A DNA stretch of 64,000 nucleotides from positions 29,369 to 93,368 of the forward strand of contig JASAMV010000350.1 of NCBI GenBank assembly GCA_030248065.1. The letters are read 5' to 3'. Of the stretch, positions 36,705 to 47,124 are shown piece by piece (within the stretch, counting starts at the first letter, position 1; the number at the start of each line of letters is the position of its first letter). The stretch is from Rhynchonema sp. JSB1_4. Its lineage: Eukaryota; Nematoda; Chromadorea; Monhysterida; Xyalidae. A model generated the notes under the pieces. That model saw nothing but the letters and a program-made list of their open reading frames with translations. It did not search any database and was not told where the DNA came from. The translations under genes were made by a program, and so were the position numbers.

Positions 36705-39700
36705 TCAAAAAGTATCCGTTAATGTAGCGGACTTCACCGCATGGATTGTCACTATAAAGAGAGTGCACTGTGGATAGGAACAGCAAATCAAACCGAATAG
36801 CAATACGAACACCCAAAAGCCATAATTTTATTGTTGACACAAACACCGGCAACCACAGGTAAACTCGGGGCATATACGGTAAGAAAAGCGGAAACAGAGA
36901 CCACGTGCGTTGCGCGTGCGCATGGGGCGTATACGTACATATATCTAATTGCTCGAACATCACGATTGTAACATTAATTGACGGAATCAAAAGAATTAAT
37001 GTGTCGGAAAATATTTGGCGTGTTTGGGGCTGAAAACGTGTATGGAGCTCTGTTTAAAAAATTACGCTAATATTCAAACACAGTAAATTGGACAAAATAA
37101 GAAACTGACAAGAATTGAGAATAAGTTACAATGTACGACACCGAGTAGAGTGAAGAGACCAAATCAGTATTGCAAAAGCAAACGAAATAACAATAAGTCA
37201 GCAAGAAGTCACGTTATTTCGCCTTAAGTATAAACCCAAGTCCAAAATTAAATAAGAATATAACAGCAGAATTGGCCGTTATGGTGGGGACAGTTCATTT
37301 TCTTTATGGCAACACGACTTGAATCCATCATTCTTGGTCAAGACATAGAGAAAACTATCCATGTTGCTTGAGTGTACCAAACGTCGATCTAGAAGGACGT
37401 CAAAGGAAACTGTATATACAAAAAGGTAGCAATAGCAAAAACAACAACCAAAAAAGTCAGATGTACATACATATCACATTTGATGTTCCTTCTCACCGAG
37501 TGTCAAAATGACCAACGATTTAACGGTGGCCTTTTTCGTCAAGCCATAGAATTTCTCCAAGCCAAATCCAACCGATGCGATGACGCAACCAACCAGCAAC
37601 ACGAAGAACAGGCCAGACATTGAGATCATGTCTAGGCGGTCGACCTACAGAAGGTTGTGAAACATTAGCCTTGTATGAGCTTGATACCAAAGTAGGCGTG
37701 CTGGCCGAATATTGTCAAAATGTGCAGAAAAGAGTGGAAAGCTTTTCTGGCTTTAAGCAATGGGTGAGTTTGCTTGTTGACAGCCGACGATGTTGAATAA
37801 TAACGGGGAGCGCATGTACATTCCAAAATCCTTTGTGAACAAAAAATGACTTTCTTCGACCGGGGCTCGAACCCAGGTGCTCCAGGCGAAGGACCCGGGT
37901 TCGAGCCCCAGTCGAAGAAAGCCATTTTTCGTTCACAAAGGATTTTGGAATGCGCATGCGCTCCCCGTTATTATTTTTCTGGCTTTGTGAACTCTGAACC
38001 GCCACGCCATACGTATGCTCCCGGAAGGACTCGAACCTCCGACCTCCCAGCCACCAGGCCTGGACAGCCAGTTGCTCCAGCAACTGAGCTGAGGCCTAAA
38101 CTTTTCGGTTCTAGAAGCCTTCAACCATTCGCACGAACTTTCGTTATTTGCAGTCGAAATTGTATATGTTTCAAAACGTTGCATATTCTGACTCACAGCC
38201 ATTTCCTTTTACATCAGGTTCATCCGATATCTCAGATGTTTCACGCGCAATATATAAATATACCAACATAACACACCTGTGTCTTGACATTAGCAGCGGC
38301 CTTGCAAGCGTTCATATCGTCCGTGTATTTCGTGATTACCACGGGGGCAAAGTTCTGAGAAAAAATGTACGTGCCTATTTCGTATATTTCGCTGCTGATA
38401 TTTTAGGGTTAAAAAATAGACCAAAAAACACATTCCCGAAAACCTGTGTCATGACGGAGGTGCGTCGCAGTTTCTTTATCCATCTGGAACCTTTGCGAAA
38501 CGCGAATGAGAACCACCTTTTCGGCAGGTCAGTACCAGCCACAGCCACGAGGTCGCAATGCTCGTTCAGAATGTATTTGGCGCGATTCTGATCTACTGGG
38601 AAAATGAATCTGGAACAGAAATGTAGTTGGATTGTTTCTAAAAAGATTGTCGAAACATCAGGCCAGAGAACGAGTGACGTTTCAAGAATTACGACAGGCT
38701 CCGCAGTCGCTTCTTTGGTGCCGTTTTGATGTTAGTGAGTGATGCATAAAGTCCGGAGTGTTGATTCGTTCAAAAATCTGCCAGAGATTCGGATTTCTGC
38801 ACCGTATTTCCTCGAATAGAAGCGCTGGGCACGTATTTTTTCAACCAATCTTTTTCGGCTGGCTTCTATTAGGACGGGACTTCTATTCGATGAAATACAC
38901 CGTCTTATCGGAACCAGGGTTGGATTAAAAAATTTTTTTATTATCGAACTTTTTTTTTTAAAAAAAAAAACTTTTTAAAATTTTTTTTTTAAAAATCACT
39001 TTTTTTTATTCCGGACCCCCAAAAAATTGGCTTCTTGAAGAATGAAATTTCTGAAATCATGTAACTTAGGTATGTTTTGAGGGACACTAAAGAGAACTTT
39101 TCCACTGACTTGCATGTTGACGTAATCACGTGCGATCTAATCCCCTTGGTCATAACTTTGAGAAATTCGAAGGTAACTGTGGGTGTACATACTGTATGTA
39201 TGACAAAGGGAAGACCAACCTCCTGTTTGTGAATTTGGAGATAGATTTGAAGATTGATAAAGACTCACACCATACTCACTTTGTGTCACAAGAGCAACAA
39301 ATAGCTAATCCGCACAACTGCAAACAGGCGAGCAACGTGGAGTCTGTCGATAGCTTACGACACGCTCAATAGTAACTGTACATTATACGGTATGGGGTGT
39401 CCTATATTATACATGCAGCTGTTGTTGGGAATTCTGGGAACTGTATGAGTCCATCACAACACCATTTCAAACTGAAATACAAGCGCCGCATGCAATTTTT
39501 TGAGAATCATTATCAAGAAAACACATGAAAATATGCCTTTTTACCTTAAAAAAGTCAGAAAATTACGAAAAAAAGTGAAAAAACAATAAAAAAAGTGGAC
39601 TTACTTTTTAAAATTTTAAAATAAAAAAAGTGGCCAACTTTTTTTTTTAAAAAAAAATTTTTTTTTACAAAAAAATTTTTACTTTTTTTTTTTTAAATCC

Positions 39701-42700
39701 AACCCTGATCGGAACAGCTCTTTGACAAAATTTCATAGGAAAATCGACCTTCCGGTTTTCAATTTCTCCAACACCCGTGTAAGATTGGTGTCCAGCTGCG
39801 CTGGGTTGACTCTGAGTGCGGCGCGGAGATTCTGCAACGCACATTTGCAACAATAGCGGGTATTTTTTCAGCAATTTTCTTTATTTTTGTAAACATTATG
39901 CCAAAATTACAACTGAAAAAAATAATCGACACCACCTGAAAATATACGTCGTCCGAATCGCGTGCCTCGACGAAATACCAGTCACTTTTTGTGGTTGTGA
40001 TCATGGTGAACTGCTTGCTTTTAATCAAATCGATCATTTCACTGGCACTTTCGAATGCCTTGGGCTGGGGTCGGTTGAGTAGCTGCGTGAGGAGGCAGCC
40101 TGGGAGAGAGAGAGAGAGACGGTTTGTAAAGCTTGGCATCTGGGGGTTAGTGTTTAACTGATCAACTTAAGATCATCAACTAAACACGTCAACCTTGATC
40201 GTGAACTCTTGTTGTCAAGTCCCGTGTATAATTTCTGGTGGTGATTTAGGGCGTTGCTTGACGTGACACGACGGGGTTGACCACTTCAGTTGACGACTGT
40301 ACTAACTACCCACATGCCTACCGAAGCCTTTGCGTAATCATGCCCATTAGATTCATCTGATATCCTTCCTTCCACCGGCCTTTTCGACCTGGGTACCCAC
40401 TGTACCCATGTTACCCATGTTACCCACCATGCAAAAGATAGGAGGCAGATTTTCCAAAAAAGCAGAAATAAGATTTGGAATTACAGGGTGTCAACTAAAT
40501 ATGTCCACGTGTGTTCGGGATTGGCATAAAGCACTTTTTTTGGCTGCGGCTGCCTCACATATCTGCCTTTTGCCGGCTGTGGGTACCCAGGTCGCAGTTT
40601 TGGAATTTCTGCTTTTCCCATGCATAAGAATTCGCGCGCGCGCGAATTCTCCTATTTTGGGGTACCCTGGGTACCCAATTGAAACTAAATTAGTATTTTC
40701 ATGCACATCTTGCTTGCACGCGCATTGGCTTGTGCATGCCGCATGCACGCGCATGCCTGCGCGTTCTGTGTTGTGTGTTGCCTGTGTTGCGTTGGGTGGC
40801 CCAGTTCTGGGTGCGCAACTACGGCCTCACGGTTGTCGGGGTGTCTTATTGGTGTTGGGGTGCTAATCTAAAATGTGTGTATGTGTCAAATGTCTAGTGG
40901 TGTTTTTCTAATTGTGTTTTTCCGATTGACTTTTTCAAACACGTTTCGACGACATATGGCTGCATGTTGTTATTATTCAAACTATCATGACTGCACTAAG
41001 CCTGTCTGTATGTGTCAAATGAATAGTGGTGTTTTTCTAATTGTGTTTTTCCAATTGACTTTTTCAAACACGTTTCGACGACATGTATGGCTGCATGTTG
41101 TTATTATTCAAACTATCATGACTGCACTAAGCCCGCGGCGTGATACGGCGTTACAGTGTTCGGAAATGTTGTTTTTCTGACTATCATTTTCACACTTACG
41201 CCGTAGTCGGCATGCATGTGCATGCAAGCGCATGCGCATTTCGACCTGGGTACCCAGGGTGCCCACGCTTTTTTCGCCAACATTTCGACCTGGGTACCCA
41301 GGGTACCCAGGCTTGTGGCGTAGACCCTGTGGCTGGGTAACATGGGTAACATGGGTACCCAGGTCGCTATGGCCTTCCACCAATACAAAATTGCAAAACA
41401 TGACCTGATCTCGATCTCCGCACCAGCACATTATTGCAAAAAATTACCCAAAATACATCTATCTCTCACCTTGATATAACGATATCCATAAAACGACGAC
41501 AAATCCCAAACACACGAGTGCCGCATTACCGCTCCACGTCGGCTGTTGCATATCGTAGTAGCACTGGTCCATACAATAGCGGAAATACTCCCAAAGCGGA
41601 TATTCGATTTTCTCTTCGTTCTGCGCTGAAAATATGGAGACACTTGGAACAGTCTGATTTTGGTAGTAAGGTGCATCAAAGTCCAAGTCACCAAAACTGA
41701 TCCAGAGGCTTGCTCAGTTTTGCAGTCAATCTGCTTCGTTGTAATTACGTTAGACCGACCCTGAATCAGCAAGTCAAATCACCGTCATTACCAATGTTTG
41801 TTCAATTCGGCAATTCGACATGTATTTTCATTAGGATGAACTACGGGACTACACAGGTCATCGTCAGTGCGAATAATCCGTCAGGCGACCCAATAACACC
41901 AGCCAGAGTAAATTGGCAAGGCGAAAACAACCATTCCTGAGTTGCAAAAACTAACTAACCTCGTCTATTTGTCACTTTCGGCGTCGAATAAATGAACGCC
42001 ACAAGTGTCAGCATTGACACAAAGAAGACCAGCCACAAGTCCACGGTGAACACACGGAATACCAACAGTGCGCTGGCCAGAAACGACAACTTTGGTTTGG
42101 CCATCAGAAACAGCGGCTCGACTTGAAATAATGGGTACAGATACTCGAGGTGCTCGTGGTGCATCGTACTCTGAAAGATGAAAGGGCGACTGATGTTTCA
42201 CGCTGCTTGGGGTGTCGGTATGAAACTTGGCATGCCTCACAGGAAGGCACGACCAAACACAGTTTAATGCTGTTTGGTTTGCAATACTTTTTGTTAAGTT
42301 TTAGGTCAATGAGAACGAGTTTCAGTTCCTGCATCGTTATAGTCAAACACGATTGCTTCTCTTTTTTGCGCGCTCAGGTCTATCGCGAGTGTAACATCAG
42401 CGAACAGCCTGCTGGACATCAACGTCAGATGCCCTGTTGTGCTGTATGGTACTAACGTTAGAACAGTTCCATTTATCATGAAGAACACGTGACGTCGCAC
42501 TGGCAGTCAGACTGAGGCGGCGTTTTAAATATTGGGACACAAAAACAGCAAGAAAACAACAAAACAAAATGTCTCTCTCACCTGAATCGTAATCGAAACG
42601 GTGTCGAGATTTCCCTTTGCGATTTCGCCATAGATACCGGTCGGCGGATTTACAGAACCCCACTGCGGGTTGCTGTCGCGTATGGCGTAGACCTTGTATC

Positions 42701-43160
42701 GGACTTTTGCCTGATTCAGAATGTTGAACAACAACTCCACAGAGATGCCCGATTTTTTCTTCGGACAAAAGTCCGAACTCAGGGTGTCAATTGAGCACAA
42801 AAATCCATAGGGTTCAAATTCCACCGTGGCCACGCGCAGTGTATTCAGGTCATCGTCTGGGTCCGGCTCCTGATTATGTTTCGGATCCGAAACAGTACTT
42901 TGCTCAATAGTAGTTTCTAGAACTCCTGATGTTTCATTCAAGGTCGTTAGATTTCGAGGTATCAAATCGGGAATTATGAAATCGATCGTTTGATTGCCCA
43001 CGTCTTGTACGGTCACAAAAATGTCGTCTTTCTCATCTCCTTCTGGCGTAAAATCGTTATTGCTCTCGCTGGCGTTTCTGCGCAGAGCCAACTGGCCGTC
43101 AATTAGGGTAGTGCCCAAAATTAGAGCCAATAAAACGACGGTCGACTGTTTGCAGTACAT
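36705..43160 (-). CDS. Ionotropic glutamate receptor-like subunit (nematode orphan type), nine exons
   Basis: Nine exons join in phase: 43160-42582, 42170-41960, 41625-41470, 40099-39936, 39831-39749, 38609-38444, 38354-38277, 37644-37497 and 36751-36705 (stop TGA), about 543 residues. A signal peptide (MYCKQSTVVLLALILGTTLI) leads into an acidic, N-glycosylated stretch. The S1 half-lobe follows (LRVATVEFEPYGF...GIYGEIAKGNLDTVSITIQ), then M1 (VDLWLVFFVSMLTLVAFIYS), a pore region (WEYFRYCMDQCYYD), M3 (LVCLGFVVVLWISLYQGCLL), the S2 half-lobe (YILNEHCDLVAVAGTDLPKR) and M4 (MSGLFFVLLVGCVIASVGF). There is no amino-terminal LIVBP-like domain, as in small receptor-like subunits. The ligand-binding arginine after the TIT/TIQ strand is absent (STMHHEHLEY), and the SYTANLAAF gate reads ISLYQGCLL. 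A ligand-gated or sensory cation channel subunit that probably does not bind glutamate is inferred. Confidence 0.85.
37796..37975. repeat. Perfectly folding inverted repeat with tRNA B-box sequence in both arms
   Basis: Arms of about 79 bases (37796-37874 and 37897-37975) mirror each other and both contain GGGTTCGAGCCCC, the shape of a tRNA T-arm/B box. The outer ends read AATAATAACGGGGAGCGCAT. It joins directly to the tRNA-like element to its right. Confidence 0.8.
37976..38097 (-). repeat. tRNA-derived SINE-like element
   Basis: Read on the - strand it starts AGGCCTCAGCTCAGTTGCTG (D-arm and A box), folds a D stem GCTC/GAGC, and ends with a B box GGTTCGAGTCC in a five-base-pair T stem. The 5' AGGCCTC does not pair with the 3' CGGGAGC, and no good anticodon stem forms, so it is not a working tRNA. 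A SINE head is the best reading. Confidence 0.65.
38907..39715. mobile_element. hAT-type MITE, CAGGGTTG family, copy 3
   Basis: The element 38915-39707 runs from CAGGGTTGGATTAAAAAA to TTTTTTTTAAATCCAACCCTG, in part, and has a perfect 8-bp duplication, atcggaac. It lies in the receptor gene intron between exons 39831-39749 and 38609-38444, only 34 bases (26 excluding the flanking duplication) past the donor. Confidence 0.9.
40385..41366. repeat. Element with CGACCTGGGTACCCA terminal inverted repeats
   Basis: The left end (CGACCTGGGTACCCACTGTA, then repeated CCCATGTTA) mirrors the right end (TAACATGGG twice, then TGGGTACCCAGGTCG). Further CTGGGTACCCAGG copies lie inside at about 40586, 40661, 41247 and 41288. 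No clean target duplication. It lies in a receptor-gene intron. Confidence 0.65.
40881..41133 (+). repeat. Tandem duplication of a unit of about 130 bases
   Basis: The block starting ATGTGTCAAAT at 40881 repeats at 41010, and its end ACTGCACTAAGCC at 40990 repeats at 41121, with few differences and a 2-base insertion. It lies within the element at 40385-41366. Confidence 0.85.
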
Positions 43161-43776
43161 TTTGTCGAATATTTTCAAAAAAACGCAAATATTTTTTCGA
43201 TGAGAAGAACCGCTATGCCAGGTAAAAAGCCACGCCACTGGGGATGTTTGTTTTCAATTACCAGAACGCCTAGATGCACTGCATGCATGGTTCAGGTGCA
43301 GGTTGTCCCTCCAAAATACCGCTCAAGTTCAAAATCATGCGGCAAGTTTTTAGCTCATTTCGTGTGTGAATGTTTCTCACGAGAACGGATGTTTTTCGCT
43401 TTGAAGCTGTAGGGGTGCATATTTTGTGGCGGTTTGTTCATCGTTGAAAATAATGACACATAACGAGCATAAAGCGAAGTGCGACTGTCAATTTTTTTAC
43501 GTATAAATTTTTTCTTTTTATCTTCAATGCCCATGGTTGAATTTCCTCGATGAAGGAAAACTCCGACGAAGAAAGCAATATAATCGGCAGACATGTACAA
43601 AGAACGCCAGTCGAAGGTAGCAATATCATTGGACAGTGTTTCGTATCACAATTTGTTTAAATCATAGATTGTTCATAAGAAATGTCGAAAAAATCACATA
43701 ACTCTAAAAAACAAACAATAAAATGAACAAAAAAGAATGAAGGAAAGCATCGACGGTGTTGGGCTGCCAATCAATA

Positions 43777-45363
43777 TCATATCGACGATTGATGTATCGG
43801 CGGATATCTAACGCCAACAATTCGTTCCTCGAACGTGGATTCCCCATCCTCCCCATTCAGGTCTTCCCCACCTCTAATGGCATCGGGGGGTTCCGACCTG
43901 GCCGTCTCGACTTCATCGACGTGGGCAGTGGCGCTGTGGTAGCTGGGTAATAGATCGTCTATCGCCTCGGGCGTGGCGGGGACGGGCGATTTGCACTCGC
44001 AATAGAGGGGTTCCCCGGGTCGTCCGGTCTTGCCCCCGGTCCGCTGTGGGGAACCCTTGCCGCTGTCCGGTGCCATCGTCGATTGCGTGTCGACTGTGCG
44101 CTGTTTCGGCGGCATTCTGTGAGGGTCGATCGAACCCTCGTAACCTCCTGCCTGATAGGGGTCCATGCCCATCTTTTTGTAGTATTCTTCGGCCGCGGCG
44201 GCCAAGTGTTGCTGTAGGGATCGGGCGACCGACGACCGCCGACGACCAACTTGTCCGCCGCCGCGCGATTTTGGGCCGCGCGACTGCCAATCGCCTGAAC
44301 CGACAAGGCGACCTGTGGAAATAGTGCACGCAAGTGGAGGAACATTTATATTTGAAACATTAGTGCGAGGTCATTGTGGGTACGCAAGAAGCAGTCACCC
44401 CCATCAACGGACACCCAATTTGGCGGCTAATCTGACTGGTATGCCCCACTCAACATATGGCACTTACATTGCTATGAATACCGGTCATGTCTGATCCCAA
44501 TCTCTCAAGTAAACTGAATTTAGACTGGATTTGCGGTGCATGACAACCGATTTGATCTACTTTTCCGGCAAGCATCGAGGAATTGTGTGTAACCTTAAAA
44601 GTTGATGGTAGGTTCATGTTGAGCCAACTGCCCCAGCCGATAACCGAAAGGTGCACCAGGTCTTCATCAGTGTCAAACGCACCAAAGATGGGCACGCCCC
44701 CTTACCGGTTTCAGCATCGGTTTCCCCAACATATCCCTGCATCAGCTGTTTTGCGGGCAAGCCCTCAATGGGCGTTTGCGTGCCATCGCCTTCCCCATCG
44801 AACTCCGGCTGATAATAGGCGTTGTAGCCGGATGGCCGGCGGATGCAACTACAAAAGATGGATGCAAATCTTATGGCTTGTCCAACCCCACCGGGCTAGA
44901 AGACCTTTTTTGAAAAATATTCATGGCCTATTGTCAGACGCTTCGTTACTTTTATGCTAACCTACTTTTTGTACAACCACCCTTGAAGGTTCGTGACATG
45001 ATTCGAATAGTGAGTGACGTTTGACAGTTTCGTTCTGTTTTAACAGACGGACAGTGGACGCACCAGGTCATCGTCAGTGCAACTGTACACTTGTTGTGTG
45101 GTGAACACCAAAACAGACATCGTTCTCTTTGCCTGAGCGAAGTTATATACCACAAAAGTATTGGGCACCCCAGGAAGTCGACAAATCAAACAAAAGGATC
45201 CCAAAAATCCTCAAACCAACGTGAAATAATAATCGGCTACTTTGGCGACAATCATGACGTATGCCGCGATGACCAGTGCGAACAGACAGTAACGCACATC
45301 ACTAAGTTGGGCCATCGCACCGTCTAGCGTCGCTACTAATTTGTTGCATTCACGGAAGTCCAT
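43777..45363 (-). CDS. Single-pass membrane protein with long cytoplasmic tail, unknown family
   Basis: Three exons join in phase: 45412-45221, 44848-44706 and 44312-43777 (stop). With the ATG at 45363 (MDFRECNKLVAT) the protein has about 50 residues including one strong membrane segment (YCLFALVIAAYVMIVAKV), then a tail of about 240 residues rich in Pro, Ser, Glu and Arg. The tail has RRRSSVARS, EEYYKKMGMDPYQ and LLPSYHSA stretches that look like phosphorylation or adaptor sites. The first exon begins at a good acceptor (CATTTGCAG) 49 bases before the ATG; this may be a trans-splice site, or the gene may continue upstream to the candidate exon near 47.1 kb. I do not recognise the family. It ends about 617 bases before the start of the receptor-like gene on the same strand. 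Confidence 0.65.
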
Positions 45364-45412
45364 TTTCTGGTGTTCTGAGGTCGGATTGTTTCGCTTTGGT
45401 CGCTGCAAATGG

Positions 45413-46783
45413 TAAGCAAAACTTCTTCGAAATGTGTCATTATTATAATAATAACAGAACTTGGTCTTTGAAAGTGTGACCCATAATATTAGATTTGTGT
45501 CAGGTTTTGATCGAAAAATAAACAAAATGCACGACCGATGCACGTCATAAAGAATGTACTAGGAGTCTAAACTCAGCAACGTTCATTTGCACAATGAAAT
45601 TGCACCCGCAGGCAAGTGAAAAACTCTGAGAATGAATTATGTATAATACAACACTTCAGTCTTCTCAACTGAAATCCAGAGACAATATGAGAAACAGTAA
45701 ACTAAAATACGATTTGCCCAATACCGAGGCTGGTGATCGATTCGGCGTCGATTATGCTTGACTTTATGTATATGTTTCAGGATTTCCGTTTTTTTTCTGT
45801 CGACTAACACAAACACAAGCTGTTTCTGAATTTTAAGCGAAAGCCGGTAATCTTCTGCAGATCGAAATCTATCATGTCATATCAGATTGCCTCAATTGAA
45901 AACGAGACAACACCGTAACCAAGACCAAGCCCAAACCGAGCAGCACAGGTTTGGCACAATGTGAATGAGAGCACGTGTCAGACTCGAAACGTGTCGGAAC
46001 TCGCGAGTCTTGGGTGGGAACATTAAACTTTCTGAACGCAAACAAACAGTTGTTCTTTCATTGTTTTTGGATTGGGCGAAACTTATGTACTGTATTATAA
46101 TATAACACGGCTGTCAAACCCTGTTCTCCGTTATTGCCACCTTTCACATATACCTAGCCTAACGAGTGAGAAGTGCCAAAGGGTTCACTTGTTGTGGAAA
46201 GTGGAACCTGGGAACAACTTCAGACCTGTCTGGCTGAAGAGCAGACAGAAACAGTTTTGGAACAGATTCACCTGTTCAAATTTTGACGACACATTAATTC
46301 CGATGCTAAGAATGCCAAAGTTTTGCAGACTGCCCCCCCCCAGAATGCTCGACAAAACAGGAGGGGCACCGCAGTGAAACGGAAGCATGTTGGGCACAAA
46401 AACTGAGCCCGTATGTAAAAATATATAGCGTCTACATGATGTTTCACAGCACATACAGTACTTCTTCCGGTGGATGCTTTTGGGCTATAGATCTTTCATG
46501 TAGCACACATAAAGTTCAACTTTCCACCACCACCCAAAGTGAGGACACAAAACGCCTTTTCGGTTTGGTGGGAGAAAATAAACAAACGGCTGTGATTATT
46601 CCCGTGCACTTACCAAAATTTGTGCGTGGCAGGTTTATGTAGCGGAATGAGAAAGAAAGAGAGCAAAGGTTGGCTTGGCGTGGCACTTGCTATGCGTTGG
46701 TGCACCTCACACGCGCTTGGAAGGTGCTTTTTGACGTGTCAAATAATGCCGTAGACGAAACTTTGTTGTTTTTCTGAACTTTT
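45413..46783. other. No gene seen
   Basis: Noncoding, with one GATGTTTCAC motif at 46438. It may be an intron if the 47.1-kb exon belongs to the membrane-protein gene. Confidence 0.4.
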
Positions 46784-47124
46784 TCAGTCACCACCGCCGA
46801 ATCGCTGTACATTTTGAGCAGTATCCAGACGAAAAACCGCACTTTCAAATGAAGTGGCCTGGCTTGGCAGCATTTGTGTGACGCGGGGTGGGAAGTCCAC
46901 GGGTGTTTTTTGGCCTGTTTTCACTTTCAACACTGGCAGGAGCTCATTTATTATAATAATCCAGCGTTTCTGAGTGCTGTCGTCAAGTTTGAAGTTTTCG
47001 TCCACATTTATTAATGGCCGCGACGATGTTTGGTTGCGTTGGCTTGGAAAAATGCGTGAATTTATCTTCTCCAAACTGCCGCGCGTTGCTTTTTGTCTCG
47101 TTTTCGACAATAGATCGCTTTCGA
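46784..47124 (-). CDS. Candidate exon, unknown protein
   Basis: A TTTTTGCAG acceptor opens a frame of about 113 codons (SKTRQKATRGSLEKI...) to a stop at 46784, with protein-like composition. A weak donor (AAA/GTGAAA near 46913) would join it in phase 0 to the exon starting at 45412, making it the 5' part of the membrane-protein gene. It could equally be a separate small gene or chance. Confidence 0.3.

Larger units (their letters stand above)
17373..40349. repeat. Dispersed ATGGGCATGATAAC family (about eight copies)
   Basis: Copies lie at about 17373, 22008, 23376, 26351, 27631 and 31294 on + and 20523-20537 and 40335-40349 on -, each within two changes of ATGGGCATGATAAC. They sit in introns or flanks, and no longer shared sequence surrounds them. 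Confidence 0.55.

Noticed and set aside
38021..38097. Functional tRNA gene on the - strand
   Set aside because: A and B boxes are present but the acceptor and anticodon stems do not form.
42306..42500. Open frame with FADVTLAIDLSAQKREAIVF, resembling the receptor S1 end
   Set aside because: It has no acceptor in a usable phase and ends in a stop without a good donor. The exons 43160-42582 and 42170-41960 join directly in phase 0 and complete the S1 region, so this is an intronic mimic.
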